This document shows positions 23,641 to 36,030 of a stretch of 64,000 bases of DNA, one piece after another (position 1 is the first letter of the stretch; every line of letters begins with the position of its first letter). Under the pieces are notes generated by a model that had not been told where the DNA came from, searched no databases, and worked only from the letters and a program-made list of their open reading frames with translations. The DNA comes from Labeo rohita (taxonomy: Eukaryota > Chordata > Actinopteri > Cypriniformes > Cyprinidae). The stretch lies in the NCBI RefSeq assembly GCF_022985175.1, contig NC_066883.1, forward strand, positions 23,355,272-23,419,271, given 5' to 3'. A program made the translations under genes and the position numbers.

Positions 23641-23858
23641 CAGATTCTCAAGTGTCTGATCCATTCTAACACGCGGAGAGGGAGAGAGAAGGGGAGAAGG
23701 GTAAAGGACAAGGGACAAGGGACAACACGGAAGAAGCTGGGAACACCGGGGAAAGTTTACCTTTTAAAGAGGAATTGGGACGATTGGGGAATCTGTGGAC
23801 AGGGGAATCCCGCAAGGGGAAAGTCAAGATCGGCAGGAGCATCAGACATGAATCCGAG
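23641..23858 (+). other. hic1: Probable distal 5' exon of hic1 (no in-frame coding)
   Basis: The segment ends in GAG followed by GTGAGT at 23859, a perfect donor. Joined to the acceptor at 30876, the frame that leads into hic1 meets a TGA (23849-23851) just upstream. The exon therefore adds no in-frame residues, and translation would start at ATG 30893 or 30905. It carries an out-of-frame ATG at 23848 that would read across the splice (see findings). The left border is a guess. Support is by position, GC content and donor quality only; RNA evidence is needed. Confidence 0.5.
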
Positions 23859-25360
23859 GTGAGTTTGTGTTAATGCATGTATCGTGTGCGTTACCTGCGG
23901 CGCGTTCAGGTGTGCGCAGTGAACGCGTGCCAACATACTTACCTGATAGATTATGACAACCGGCGCTAGTGCTGCAGGCGTGTCTGGACAGCGGGAGATT
24001 TGACTTATTGTACTTTTAATCGGATTTTTAATACCACTTATCATGCTTCTAAAAATAAACAAACTCAATCCTGAATTTTGACATCAAAACAAAATACTTG
24101 TCAACTCGTCACCAACCAGAATAACTCCATTACGCATTTAGTTTCGTGTGCATAGCTGTTAAAAACAAAAATGACCAATAAACACTCTTAAAAATAAGAT
24201 TCAGCAATGAACCCTCTCCTTATGAGAAAACGTTTTTGAACTGAATATGGTTATTTGCAGATTAAAAAAAAAGTTATTGACGTGACATTATACAGTACGT
24301 TCGTCAGATCAGTGTATTCTGTTTTTTTAAAGCACCAGTATACAGAAGCTTTTCCTAAAGAAGCAGAGAAAAAGTTAGCTTAGGTTCTACTTCAAACTTT
24401 GATTGTTTAGATACATTAAACTGCGTTCGCTGGGTCTACGTCAACAGGCCATGACATCTACACTGACATTCATAACTGATTTTAATATAAAGAATAATCG
24501 TGAGCCTTAATTTTCAGAATAAACAAACTAAATAGGCTAAATGAAAATGACATGTCTATTAAAAAAGGAAAACATATCTGAAAATTCCAATGTAGTAGTC
24601 AAGTCATATAACTTGCATACATTTTGACAGTTTTGTGTGATCATTTCTGCACCTTTTCTGTCTAAATATAGTGATTAAATTAATGTCTGTAAACACAGAT
24701 AAAACTGATGCTACTACTAAATTAGCTCAAAATATTTTAAAACTCTTAATTTGGAAAACTTAACAATTATAATTAATTGTTTGATAATTGCATTACTAAC
24801 AATATAAGTTCCTGTACAAAAAGTACTATTTACCTACAGGCACTTTTAATGATATTCTGAGAATACCACGGTAGTAGCATATTAAAAACATACTAACTGT
24901 ATTAAATAAGATATTAGTTTCATCCAAAAGTCAATTTGTATTTGTGTGTAAACATTCACAGCAGGCAGGGATGTGCAGATCTATTATTTATTTTTCTTGA
25001 TAACATTATAATGAACTCGATACAGAAGTTATGATCACCGTCATGTGCATTAAAGCAGTCAGCGTTCATAAAAACAGCTGCTCTTTAACGTACACTACGT
25101 TGTGATATACGCTAAAACCGCCTGTCTCTTTAAGAGAAGCGTCGATGTGTTGAGAAGTTCAAGTTGGGGTCACTGTAAGTTCCTGCCCTCGATTTTACCT
25201 TTTAGTTTTATTGTAGACTGACATCACACGAGGCGCTAAAACACTCGCGCAGCCCAGAAGCCCATTATCATCTCCAGTCGCGTTATTACATCCATGCAAA
25301 AATAGCCAAGGAAATTACAAAACATACAAAAAAACGAGGAAAACTGAAGCAGGAGTACGC
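23859..25360 (+). other. hic1: hic1 intron between the alternative first exons
   Basis: AT-rich single-copy-looking sequence; no transposon copy or exon recognised. CpG content rises again after about 25080. Confidence 0.4.
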
Positions 25361-25588
25361 ACGTATTTTTATAGGAGGACCGAGTGAGTGAGCGAGAGAG
25401 ATAGAGAGAGATAGAGGGGAGGAGGGAGAGAGAGAGAGAGAGAGTAAGAGGGAGGGTGAGCAACACGAAATTCATTGCAATTAATAATAAAAAAGAGTTG
25501 GCAGTCGTGCTCGGAAAACTGGCATGGTTTTTGGGAGGCTGGCAGTTCAAAGTTGAAACGTCAGAAATGACTCCAAAAGACTGTTGAG
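25361..25588 (+). promoter_or_regulatory. hic1: Probable proximal hic1 promoter and 5' UTR
   Basis: A TATA-like ATTTTTATAGG lies at about 25366-25376, followed by a GA-rich tract (25385-25447, with a (GA)n run at 25427-25444) and then the ATG at 25589. Three TGGCA words occur at about 25500-25545. HIC1's own binding element has a GGCA core, so autoregulation is conceivable but unproven. An in-frame TGA (25568-25570) precedes the ATG, limiting the ORF. Confidence 0.4.
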
Positions 25589-25640
25589 ATGATCATTAAG
25601 GGAGACTTAGATCGGATGGCAGAAGAGATCGGGCATCCAG
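25589..25640 (+). CDS. hic1: hic1 alternative coding exon 1 (17 residues plus one base)
   Basis: ATG at 25589 opens MIIKGDLDRMAEEIGHP and ends one base into a codon before a donor (CCAG then GTAACG). Spliced to 30876 it reads on in frame as GIGLKS and then MLDAMEVPS, the canonical HIC1 start, giving a predicted 762-residue protein. A stop codon lies upstream in the same frame, and the ATG has G at -3. Mammalian HIC1 likewise has a first-exon isoform with an N-terminal extension ahead of MLD. The phase match across about 5.2 kb is the main evidence. A second in-frame ATG lies at residue 10. Confidence 0.8.
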
Positions 25641-28600
25641 GTAACGTTCAATGCTCTTAACGTTTTAACTATTGCCTCTTTATCAACACTTTATTCATTT
25701 AGACGAATCCGAGCGTCTGTTTTAAAATCGTTTTTTGAATTGTCGGCGTATTTGCGTTTAGTTGTAAAAGTTAAAAAAATTAAAACCCGATTGTTTGCCT
25801 TTCCTTTTTTTGTTTTGTTTTGCACATTTTTGTATTATATGCTGCTATATCAACTCCAAGATTATTTTCAAAATGCACTTATGGGTGTTAGAAAAATGAA
25901 ACGTTTTAAAATATTTAGAAATGCAAAGTTTTCATTTACTGTTTGTGAACAAGCGACTTCAGTATAAACAGGCAAGTTTATAATCGCATTATAAGTTCAA
26001 AAGTGTTGCTGGTGGTTGTGTGATTTCGTATGGCGGTGTGGTTATCACAGTGACGGGGCTCTCAGGCTTAATTGAGAATTCATGGTGTTTCACATGCGAC
26101 TGATTTGACTTTAAAGAGAATGGTTAGATTTTAAACAAGGATATGTTGTGTTTTGCATGCAGATGCAGTCTGAACATAAATGAGAAGTTAAATTCAGCAC
26201 GTTTAGAGAGTTTTAGATAGTCGGTGTCACTTACAGTAGCCTTTTTTAGAGGACACCCTGTTTAAACATTTCCACACGTTTACAAGACGAGCTCTGAATA
26301 ACGTGATTTGTTCATAGAAAATGCACTGAGATAATTACACAGTTTTTCTTTTATAAACCGTCAAAGAAATATTTTTAAAAGACCATTAGGTAGTTATTTC
26401 ATGCTATGATATTTATAGGTCATAATAGGCCTAACAGCACAATTTCTTTTTCACCTTAATTTAGAATTTTAATTAAAAGTGCAACATGCTCATAGCAACA
26501 CTGTGTGTCTAGAAATGTCTGATTGTCTTTTTTCTGCTATATTATATCCAGGAGATTATTATCTTAGACTACAGAACATAAAACAGATATAGATGATGTG
26601 ATATGTGGCTAGAATATTTCCAGCTCATCCCTGACCATGGAGGCCACATATAGGGGATGTTGAGCTGTCCTCCCAGCGGTATTTATGAATGAATATCCAG
26701 AGCTGCGTGTGCTGATGGAGCGCCCGAGAATACGAGCGCAATAGGACGAGCTGTGGAAGAGGAAGCTGCAGCGCATGATGTGCTCTTTTCCAAACTCTCA
26801 CCTTTAAATTATACGCTAAAACGGTTGATAAACCTCAGGTGCTTTGCCGTTTGAGTTTAAACCACTTAAACATGGGTGCCAAGAGGTTTTGCGCATGTTC
26901 ATTCACAAAACGATCATGTCTTTGCAAATAGTAAAACTTTAAATCTAAGTTGTAGGGAACACTTTTAAAGCACTAATTAAAATGTTTTATTTTAGTTTAA
27001 TTTCTCGCACACGTGCCGCTGACTTAATGACAACTTTATTCTGCAATTAAATTAAAGGCCAGCATTTATTAAATTCTACATGTAGTAATAATTTATCTAT
27101 ATATGTTTTTCCCCTTTTTCTCACTGTCATTCCTTATCCTCAAAAATGAAAACAAACAAAATATCTAGACATCCCTCGTCTTTACAACGCCTAATACGCC
27201 AATTCAGCAAATTTAAAAGACGTGCTTTGTGACTGATCGACTGTTTATTCCTTAAAGGTACATTAGACTCAGTCAAAAGGGATAAATCTCAAAGGGAGGA
27301 CGCTTTTGCGGTAAAAAGATGACAGACCGAGGGCGGAGAGAGAGAGAGGAAGTCTTAAGAACACGAGCAGACCCCTGCCTCACCCCTAAACCAGCAAAAT
27401 GACAACAGAGACAAAACACAGGACTAATGAATACCAAAGCACCTAAAATATGACCCATCCACTGTCTTTAATCCAGTCTTGTACCATACCAAATATAGCA
27501 AATAGACCAAGCTGTCGCCTGCGCTGCACGGCCAAACAATTGATATTTTATTGAGCATTGATAGCTTGATTGATAGCAGATGAGTTCGTCCTATTAACGG
27601 TATTTATTCAGTCAAATCTTTTTAGATTAAATAACGGGTGTTTTATTAAAAGTTGAATCAAAACTCTTGAAGTTTTAGATTTAATGAGATATATTTAAGA
27701 ACTAATTAATCTTTAAATGAGCTCAAATTCTCATGCAGACGCGCGTATTAAAGACGCGTAATGTAAATCCACAGGGTGACAGGCTTGAGAGGATGTAAGT
27801 GTTTACGCGTGAAGTTCAAACAGTCGTTTTAAAACATGATTTACGTCTTTCACCACTTCCTTTAAATTTTAACGCGTTGAACGTTTGATAGAATAAATGT
27901 TTTTTTTTTTTTTATTTCTGACTAATTGAGAGTTGATTTTCTTTCTTATATATAAAAAAAATAGGTGAAGGCTGAGCCACAGTTCTTAGTTTCCATTCCG
28001 TGTCGTTTGTTGTTTACATTTTCCTTGTATTTTGTCATCTTTATGCTTGTTGAAAGCAGCACATTTAGGACAGTACGGCACGAATCGCTATAAATCATGC
28101 GCTCAAACAGCGTGTGCTGCTTTCTCAGACTCTCACTAATGGAAAGACCACGAGCCAAAAATGGCTCTTCACCTTAAAATACACCTGTCAGTGGTGAGAC
28201 GTGTCCGTGGGCAGCAGGGGAGGAGATAAAAGTTACACAACTTTAGTGCTTTTATTAAGACTGAGACTGTGAAGAGAGATGCGGACTGAGAGGAAATGTT
28301 GCGGGTGGTGTTTGTTTGGTTGAGATGCTCCATTGTTAAGGTAACTTTGCCTGCAACAGGCAATTAATAACATGTCAGCTGTTTGATTCTGTGCGTTAGC
28401 GAAGGTGTATCCTCTTTATATAATTACAAATGATGGGATGATACAATCAGTAAAAAAAAATCTTTAAATGACGCACGTTTGAATTATGAATTAGGAAAAT
28501 TGTATTGAATATCCTGTAACTCAAGAGTGTTCAGGCTAACATAAACGGGAAGGTACAGGTGCACTGCAAACCAGAAAATGACCAGCTGCCGGCAATATTT

Positions 28601-30875
28601 CCACAAAAAGGAAATGATTCTGTTTTAGGCGTCACCTGGATCTGTGTTGATTTTGTTTCTACACAAATGTGTAAATGTTTTAGCACCGGGCTAAATGAAT
28701 AGTTCCGACTCAAAAATGTACACAGATAATTGTTTTATAAATACATGTATACAGTAATTTGTTTTTATAGATGAACTTCAGTTCTGTCCATGTATGGTTT
28801 CTCTGCCTCACCAACTGTGTCTACTTCTTCTAGTGGAGAAGCCAAAATGACAAGCGCGTCTTCATGATTATGCGCAGCTGCATCTTTTTATATGAGACAG
28901 ATGCAGATTTTATGTACATCACATTTTTACTGCTTTAATTTTTAATGAAGAGGAATAGTAGAAACCAGAATCTGATGTGTGCACAACCAGGGGGCGCATT
29001 ATTGGGTGTTGGAGATCTGACCCCCTTAATTATAACTTGGGTAACTTGGATTTTATTTTTAATTATTTGCATTTAAGTATAGGCCTACATTCCAGCTGTA
29101 TTATGGTTGAGCCCTTTTTTGGACAGTGCATCCAAAAAAACGAAACAATACAAAACTAAAATAAATAAATAAAAATAAAATAAATAGAAATACATAACTA
29201 AATAAACAAATAAAATAAAAATAAAACTCTAGGCTACTACCATTTATTAAAAATCTATTGTAGTTTTACACCCACGTTGGGTTTCCATGTTTTATGGGAA
29301 CATTTCATAGGCGTAATGGTTTCTACCCCCTTACCTTAACCCTATAGCTAAACCTACTCATCGCAGGAAACTTTATGCAGTTTTAGATTTTCAAAAAACT
29401 TCATTCTGTATCATTTATAAGCTTGTTTCCTCTTGGGGACCAAAAATGTCTCTACAAAAGATTTTGGATATTGCCATCTTTGTGAGGACATTTTGTCCCC
29501 ATAACTTAGGGTATACCTGAACACACACACACACACACACACACACACATTAGAAAATTCTTAAATGACGTTTTAATGTCTTAAATTCCAACGGACCAAT
29601 CTAACCAGAACGAGACCAGTCTAACTACTGGGAGAAATTTCTTTTTAAAAACTTGAAACCCTAAAAAGTCACTGAATAGTTGACACTTTGTTAAACAATT
29701 TTCTTTTTATTGGCAGCTGTATGATTAAGTCTCATTCATGCTAGGAGCTGTGGTTGGTTTTTATAGGGAAGACTTGCATTGTTGGATTTAAGGGCTAATT
29801 AAATGGAAGCTTATGACTACAAACTACAGTATTCATCTAGGAGGATTATTTTATACAATGAAATAAACAATGAGAGGAGGAACTGATGTTAGGATGACTG
29901 TATTTATTTAGCTTCTTGTTTCCCATCAGTGAAACCATCCCCTGTGGGACCCTAACTATCCGTTTTATCTCATATACAGACCATCCTCGTGTAGTAGGGT
30001 TTAGACAATATTTTCTGGTAAATTTGTAATGTTTATTATGTTTGCATGACAGGAACTGTTGCATTCAGCTTAGAATTTAAACTTGGCATTGTTGGTTGAA
30101 TGTTTATTTAGTATTTTGTAGGCATCCTCGGAGAAGTGATCTTTTGAAAAGGGTAATTTGTAACTCACACTTCTATACAGCAGAGTGTCCTGTCATGAAT
30201 TTGCTGCATTTTTTTTGTCCCCGCTGGTTTATGCCTGCTGTTCATCACACTTGCAAAACCTTCAGTCTGACTTTGTTTAAAACTCCACACACCACCTCTG
30301 GAATTCTTTATCAGGAAGACAGCAATATGAAAACATGTTTATACTGGCATTTTTCCTCTGTCTTTTTTCTTTCTTTCTTTTTTTGTTAACTGCACTTCAC
30401 TGTAAGTTTTAAACATGTGGGTTTGTGACTTGATAATGACAAAACCATCACAGTCTCACTCGGTCAGCTATAGCTCACTTTTATGGAGTTCTTCTGATGC
30501 TTGTTGTATTAAAGAAAAAGCAGAATTGTTTGCCCTCAATCCCCTACCTGAAAGTCTACAAAAATTTCAAAGAGTAAATGAAGAACTACATTCAGGATCA
30601 AGAAAATGCACACAACCTTAAGTGCTCCTTTTTATATCTTCAAGAGCTGCCAGTCAAGTTTTACAAGACAGTCCAACACAAACAGATCTGTCAGTAATGT
30701 GTGTTATATTTCAAAAGACAGCTATTTAAAAAAATTGGGAATAGGCATGGCCTTTTATTCCACAGTACTCAAATAAGTATGCGAAACTCAGCCGGTTTTC
30801 AATAAGCTTCTAAACGTTGTACTTTCGATTTGTCTGCAACAACTACTTAATTGTTCCATTTCTCCTCTGTTTCAG
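25641..30875 (+). other. hic1: Large hic1 intron
   Basis: Runs from GT at 25641 to TTTCAG at 30870-30875. It is mostly single-copy in appearance, with a GC-richer block at about 26630-26790 (including CAGAGCTGCGTGTGCTGATG). An AAATAAA-rich stretch lies at about 29158-29227 and a dispersed fish repeat with a (AC)n tail at 29268-29549. No additional coding exon is recognised. Confidence 0.7.
29268..29549. repeat. Dispersed fish repeat with (AC)n tail
   Basis: Text such as CCATGTTTTATGGGAACATT, TTAACCCTATAGCTAAACCT and TTCCTCTTGGGGACC belongs to a repeat common in cyprinid introns. It ends in (AC)n at about 29520-29549. Superfamily not assigned. Confidence 0.6.
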
Positions 30876-33112
30876 GTATTGGTCTGAAGTCGATGCTGGA
30901 TGCCATGGAAGTCCCAAGTCATGCTAGGCACCTCCTCTTGCAGTTGAACACACAACGAACCAAAGGCTTCTTGTGTGATGTTATCATCGTGGTGCAGAAT
31001 GCACTGTTCCGTGCTCACAAGAACATTCTGGCAGCCAGTAGCCTCTACCTTAAGTCTCTCGTCGTTCACGACAACCTCATCAATCTGGACCATGAGATGG
31101 TCAGTCCAGGTGTGTTTCGAGTCATTCTTGACTATATCTACACAGGACGCTTAAGCGAAGGTGACCCCACCTCTCCAACTGAGCCAAATTTAGGAGCTGT
31201 GCTGGCGGCCGCAAGTTATCTGCAGCTGCTGGATCTGGTGAGTCTATGCAAGAAGAAGCTGAAGAGAAACGGGAAGTACCATTTACGTCCCAACCCTGGG
31301 TTTCTACCTTACAAGATAGGCTCCAGTGGTGTGGGGGGAGGACGTTTTCGAATATCTACCCCTGTCATCCACTCCTGCCACCCTGGAGGAGTAGTTAGCA
31401 CTCCTCGACCTACACCGTTAGAGGACCTGCCCCCACTCCCACTAGTGCCCCATGCCGGAGAAATTTATGCACCAGTTCCCACCCAGGGTCCACCACCTTA
31501 CCCCCCAGCGAAGCAATCTCTGTCGCCCCAGTCAGGTATGCGCATGCCCTCTACTGACAGGAACTGCTCATCCGTCTACGGCCTTGACCTGTCCAAGAAA
31601 AGCCCAAGCTCCCAATCCCAGCTTCCTTCTGGTCACCCCCATCTGATCTCCTCACTCCACCCAGAAGAGGAGCCTGAAGTCGAGCTAGACCAAAGCACTA
31701 GTCCCCTGCTCAGTCCCAACGATGGCTCCCGAAAAATGGAGGCAGGACATCATGTGGGGTCTCTCACCCCACATCCTTTCCCTCTACCCAACCATCCTCT
31801 TGCGCCCCATCTTCCCCACCTGCACCGTCCGCAGGGCCAAGAACCTTACCCTTGCCCTCCCAGCCCAGAACCCATGGAGGACTCAAGAGAACAAGGCCGA
31901 GATGGGTCCAACATCTATCGGTGGGTGAAGAACGAGCCTTCCAACCCAGAGGACGAAGATGAGGAAGACGAAGAGGATGACAGTGGAGGAATGGGTGAGC
32001 AGGATAAAGAGAGACACCAGCACATGAACCACCATAAGAACAGCGAGGAAAAGCTGAACATGAACGAGCGGGGCTATGACAGAGGGACCTGCGATGACGG
32101 AGAGGATGAGAATGGGACTGGCAGTGAAGAGACGGGGAGCAGCGAGGGACGTCCGTCTCCCCCTGTTCCGGGCGGAAGATACCACATGCCGTTCGAGCCA
32201 GAGAGTTTCGGAGATAACTTGTATGTGTGCATCCCCTGCGACAAAGGCTTCCCCAGCTCAGAGCAGCTCAATGCCCATGTGGAAACTCATACTGAGGAGG
32301 AGCTAAACAATGGGAGTGAGCTGGACAACAGCAACAACAGCAACAGCAAACCCACCAATGCCCATGGACCTACAAGCTTGAACAGCTCTGGTGGCCTCCA
32401 CAGCCCTTTCCTAGATAACAAATCGACGCAAAACCTCCATTCCATCGGCCTCGGGGAGATCATACGACCGTATCGCTGTTCGTCCTGTGACAAGTCTTAC
32501 AAAGATCCCGCCACCCTGAGGCAACACGAGAAAACCCACTGGCTGACACGCCCATACCCCTGCAGCATCTGTGGCAAGAAGTTCACCCAGCGTGGTACCA
32601 TGACACGCCACATGCGCAGCCATTTGGGCCTGAAACCCTTCGCCTGTGACGCCTGCGGCATGCGCTTTACTCGGCAGTACCGTCTGACAGAACACATGCG
32701 CATCCACTCCGGAGAGAAGCCCTACGAGTGCCAGGTGTGCGGGGGCAAGTTTGCTCAGCAGCGCAACCTCATCAGTCACATGAAGATGCACAGCAGCGGA
32801 ACAGCTGGCGGAGGACTAACTCCTGACGGCAAGCTGAAGATAGACTTCTCCGAGGGGATTTATCCCCTGAGCAAGTACACAGCTGAGCATCTGGGTCTGA
32901 AGCAGGAGAAAACCTCAGACCTTCTCACAGCCTCCCAGCATCTGCTGGCTGACGCCAAAGCCATGGAGAGCCTCTACCCACTGTCAAAGCTGGCCGCAGA
33001 ACACCTCGGCCTCACCCACAGCAAGATGGACATCCTGAACCAGCCACTGCCGCCCACTTCCCAGCAGCTCTCGGCAGAGTCCCGCACCATCGACCGCTAC
33101 TCTCCCAGCTAG
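30876..33112 (+). CDS. hic1: Hypermethylated in cancer 1 (HIC1), main coding exon
   Basis: HIC1 is a nuclear sequence-specific transcriptional repressor that recruits CtBP and other corepressors. The exon starts after TTTCAG at 30875. From ATG 30893 it encodes 739 residues (human about 714). A BTB/POZ dimerisation domain covers residues ~14-133 (GFLCDVIIVV, FRAHKNILAASS, YIYTGRL). The CtBP-binding GLDLSKK motif is at 230-236, and the SUMO-type VKNE at 345-348 corresponds to human MKHEP. An acidic run follows. Five C2H2 fingers lie at 444-466 (isolated), 527-549, 555-577, 583-605 and 611-633 (28-residue spacing), exactly the HIC1 arrangement. The tail ends TIDRYSPS. All zinc ligands are present. 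ATG 30893 has a weak context (T at -3) and ATG 30905 a strong one. The open frame back to 30851 is intronic. Confidence 0.98.
32222..32791 (+). other. hic1: hic1 zinc-finger region (five C2H2 fingers)
   Basis: Finger spans are 32222-32290, 32471-32539, 32555-32623, 32639-32707 and 32723-32791. Fingers 2-5 are tandem; the linkers before fingers 3 and 4 are WLTRP and LGLKP, and the linker before finger 5 is the canonical SGEKP. Finger 1 is separated from finger 2 by a 60-residue N/S-rich linker. Each finger keeps C-x2-C and H-x3-H ligands. Confidence 0.96.
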
Positions 33113-36030
33113 AGGGGGGAACCACTAACTATACTTTCCAAAGAGACATCACTGTATACCATTCACAGTATTCAACTCTCACCTCATCTTCATTTGAACC
33201 TGCACCTCAAAGAGTGGAGGCCAGAACGCGTTGGCCATCAAAGTGCACACAAACTGTGTTGAATTCTGAACGTGCCTTTCTTTGCAGATTTTGCAGTACG
33301 TGCATTTCTTAAAATTACTTTCCTACGAGGAGGAAACTGCTTTATTTATAACCTGTTTTGACCGTTGGACACTCAGACAATGCAGTATTTATATAAAAAC
33401 AACTTCTTTTTTGTTCAATCACCGAGCCAAACAACCAATTGAAAACCAAAAAGAGATTGTTTTTATTTATTTTTCTTTTCATTTCCTTTTTTTGTATGTT
33501 GGAAAAGCCAAAGAGAAAATGTCAAATGTTACAGAAAAGAGAGTTGCAATCGTACCCTAAACCTGTGTAATAAGTATTACTGGTGTATATAGAATGAAAA
33601 AGCACATATGAACAATATTCAGGGCTTCTGTCCAGAATGGAGCGGGGAAATCTGGACGAAAGAAAAAGCCAAATCTGTGGGATTTTATAGTAATTGGAGG
33701 ACTTTTTATAGACTATTTTTTCGGAGTACTGGATCACCTGTATCTGATTTTCCAGCTTTGTGAATGGCCCAGTTTTTTCCATACTAAAGGGAGCAACTAA
33801 CTGAAGAAAGTGTTTGTTCCAGGACTTAGGTAAAGTGATCTAAGCTTTTCTCTGCATTGATGTAGTTATCCCCTTCAGCGTGGAATGAGAGTTCACAGAG
33901 AGTACCATTTAATTTTTTGATACCTTCAGGTGTATGGTCTCGAGCTATTTAGTGTCTTTGTTCCCTTTCCTTTCCTCCAACGCCAAGTGCCTTTAGCTTA
34001 TTGAAAAAGAACTGCCCTGTGATCTCACAACTGGAATATCTTTGCGCATATTCCGATCATGATATAACAATCCATGTCCACGTGTTTCGGTCCATCTGGT
34101 GCGACAGACTAAGCATGGGTGGTGCCTTCGAAAACGCAGGAATATTTACAGCAGAGTCCATATGCTTCAGTCAACCCCTTTGAACGATCCTCTGCATGAC
34201 TAGTTGTATAACAGTTCCAGCGAAGGCACTTTTTGTGTATGTAAACCAAACAGTGACATATTGTAAGTGATTGATTCGGCAACACCTTCAAGACCTTTCC
34301 TCATGTGAAATGTTTGAGAGGGCCTCCTCACCCCTATTATGGTGCAGTTAATTTCGAGCTAATGTGACGGCTTTAACCCCACGGTGCCTCGCGCACACAC
34401 GTAGAGCCGCTAATGTGACAACCATCTGAACATGAGGAGCAGGGCTCTCTCTCTGAGATACTGTGAGCGCAGCTGGTCCACTCAGGGTAAGCCCTGTGAA
34501 ATCTCAGATTTTCGAAGACTATCCTCGCTTGTCTGTCCCGCTGATGTTAGATTTTATGCCCGTTGACCAAGCCCTGTGATCTGAACGTACACCCTAATCC
34601 CACAGCTACCGCCATAAGCTGCACATACAACGATCAATGCTTCATTTCTTTCCAGCAACATAAAACGCAGTAGCCTTCCTTTTTGTAGTCTTCATCTGCT
34701 TCGCCTCTAAATAGTTGTTTTACAGTAAACGTAAATGATGAGATACGGCACCCCGCTGTTTTTACTCCAAAGACCGTGCTGACATTCTGTCTGTTCCTCT
34801 GCCAGACCTTAAGTGAAAAAATGTTCGTTAACCACTAGTTACAATTACAACCTCAGTTGGTGAATGTGAAAACTTAAACCACAAATGCACTGTGAAAGAA
34901 CTAGTGAATCTGAAAGCTTTACAGCTTAGTGAATATTGAACATGTAATTTGGGACAAATTACCTGGGCTTTACTCTGTAGCATGTCTGCTATTCAAAGTG
35001 TTTCTTTTCTGTTCATTATTTTTCTTTTCTGAACTCTCCTAATCAAAGCAAACAGACGTTGGTGCTTACCTCAGGACTGAGCCTATCATAATGTGGGTTA
35101 CACAATGCTTTAGCAATAGTTTAATACAAAAACACACGTAATTGCTCTCTATGTATTGTACATTAAAAATCAAGCACACTTTTTTTTGAAGGGATCTTAT
35201 TGTTTTTAAACCTGTGGTTATTACACGATGCTAAAATGTCTTGTTTTCTGAAATGATTTTTTTTTTGTGTGATTAGCCTATGCAACTGTCCTATTTTTAT
35301 ATTACAGAAAATACTGTAGTTACACAATGATTGAATGGCTTAATTACCATAAAAGGCGAATTTGTAAATTAAAAACGATTTCTTGATAAAAAAAAAAATA
35401 TATCAGCATGTTTTCTCTGTACACTTGAAGGTACTTGAAATTCAACAGCACAGTTTGAAACTCACACATGCACTAAAAGAAATGCCAGACAGCAAGTCCG
35501 ATTACTGTTAACGTTATGCTGTATAAGAAATGTTGTGTGTTTATCAATAATTCGCCGCAATGATAAACACTTGGCCGAGTTGGTAAGGAGGGAAGCATAG
35601 TTTCTGAAGTTGATTGACCCATTTGTTCTGGGCGGGCCTGCAGAAACTTCAGCTGACCTTTTTGCCGAGAGGCAGGATTAGACTCCCAGTGAGGTTTTGT
35701 ATACATGTACTATTAAACCACACGCATGAAACCAGCTTGTTTGGGGCGAGACAGATGCTGAAATTTCCCAACACTCTTAAGTGGACAGCCGAGATCCAGA
35801 AATTCCTCTCGACTTAATTTTGCAAAACACATGAAAACAGTCTGGGCACGGCGGTTTGTTTGTATCCAAACGAAACCCAGAGCGTAAACGGAATACAAAT
35901 CTTCTGACTCGAGGCATAGAACAATATTACAGCTATCATAACAGTTAAAACTTTGACCGCAGACATATTAATACGGGCTGAGGAGATGTGACAGGCCGTT
36001 TGAAGTGGATTTCGGTGGTGGGAAAATAAA
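33113..36030 (+). other. hic1: Probable hic1 3' UTR
   Basis: For about 2-3 kb after the stop codon the sequence lacks the transposon copies that are dense elsewhere, as expected of a conserved transcribed 3' UTR. Candidate poly(A) hexamers are ATTAAA near 35163, near 35367 and near 35711, and AATAAA at 36025-36030. Which is used cannot be told from sequence, so the right border is uncertain. Confidence 0.45.

Noticed and set aside
17000..30850. miR-212/miR-132 hairpins, which lie just upstream of HIC1 in mammals on the opposite strand
   Set aside because: I searched by eye for both mature sequences and their complements (TAACAGTCTACAGCC, TAACAGTCTCCAGTC) and found no match in the window. Short partial hits such as AACAGTCT at 14703 and 35836 do not continue.
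30851..30892. The longer hic1 open frame beginning MFHFSSVSG
   Set aside because: Its first 25 bases lie upstream of the TTTCAG acceptor at 30875, so this start is intronic.
31452..32791. Secondary open frames on both strands over the hic1 coding exon
   Set aside because: Shadows of the GC-rich hic1 frame, with no independent homology.
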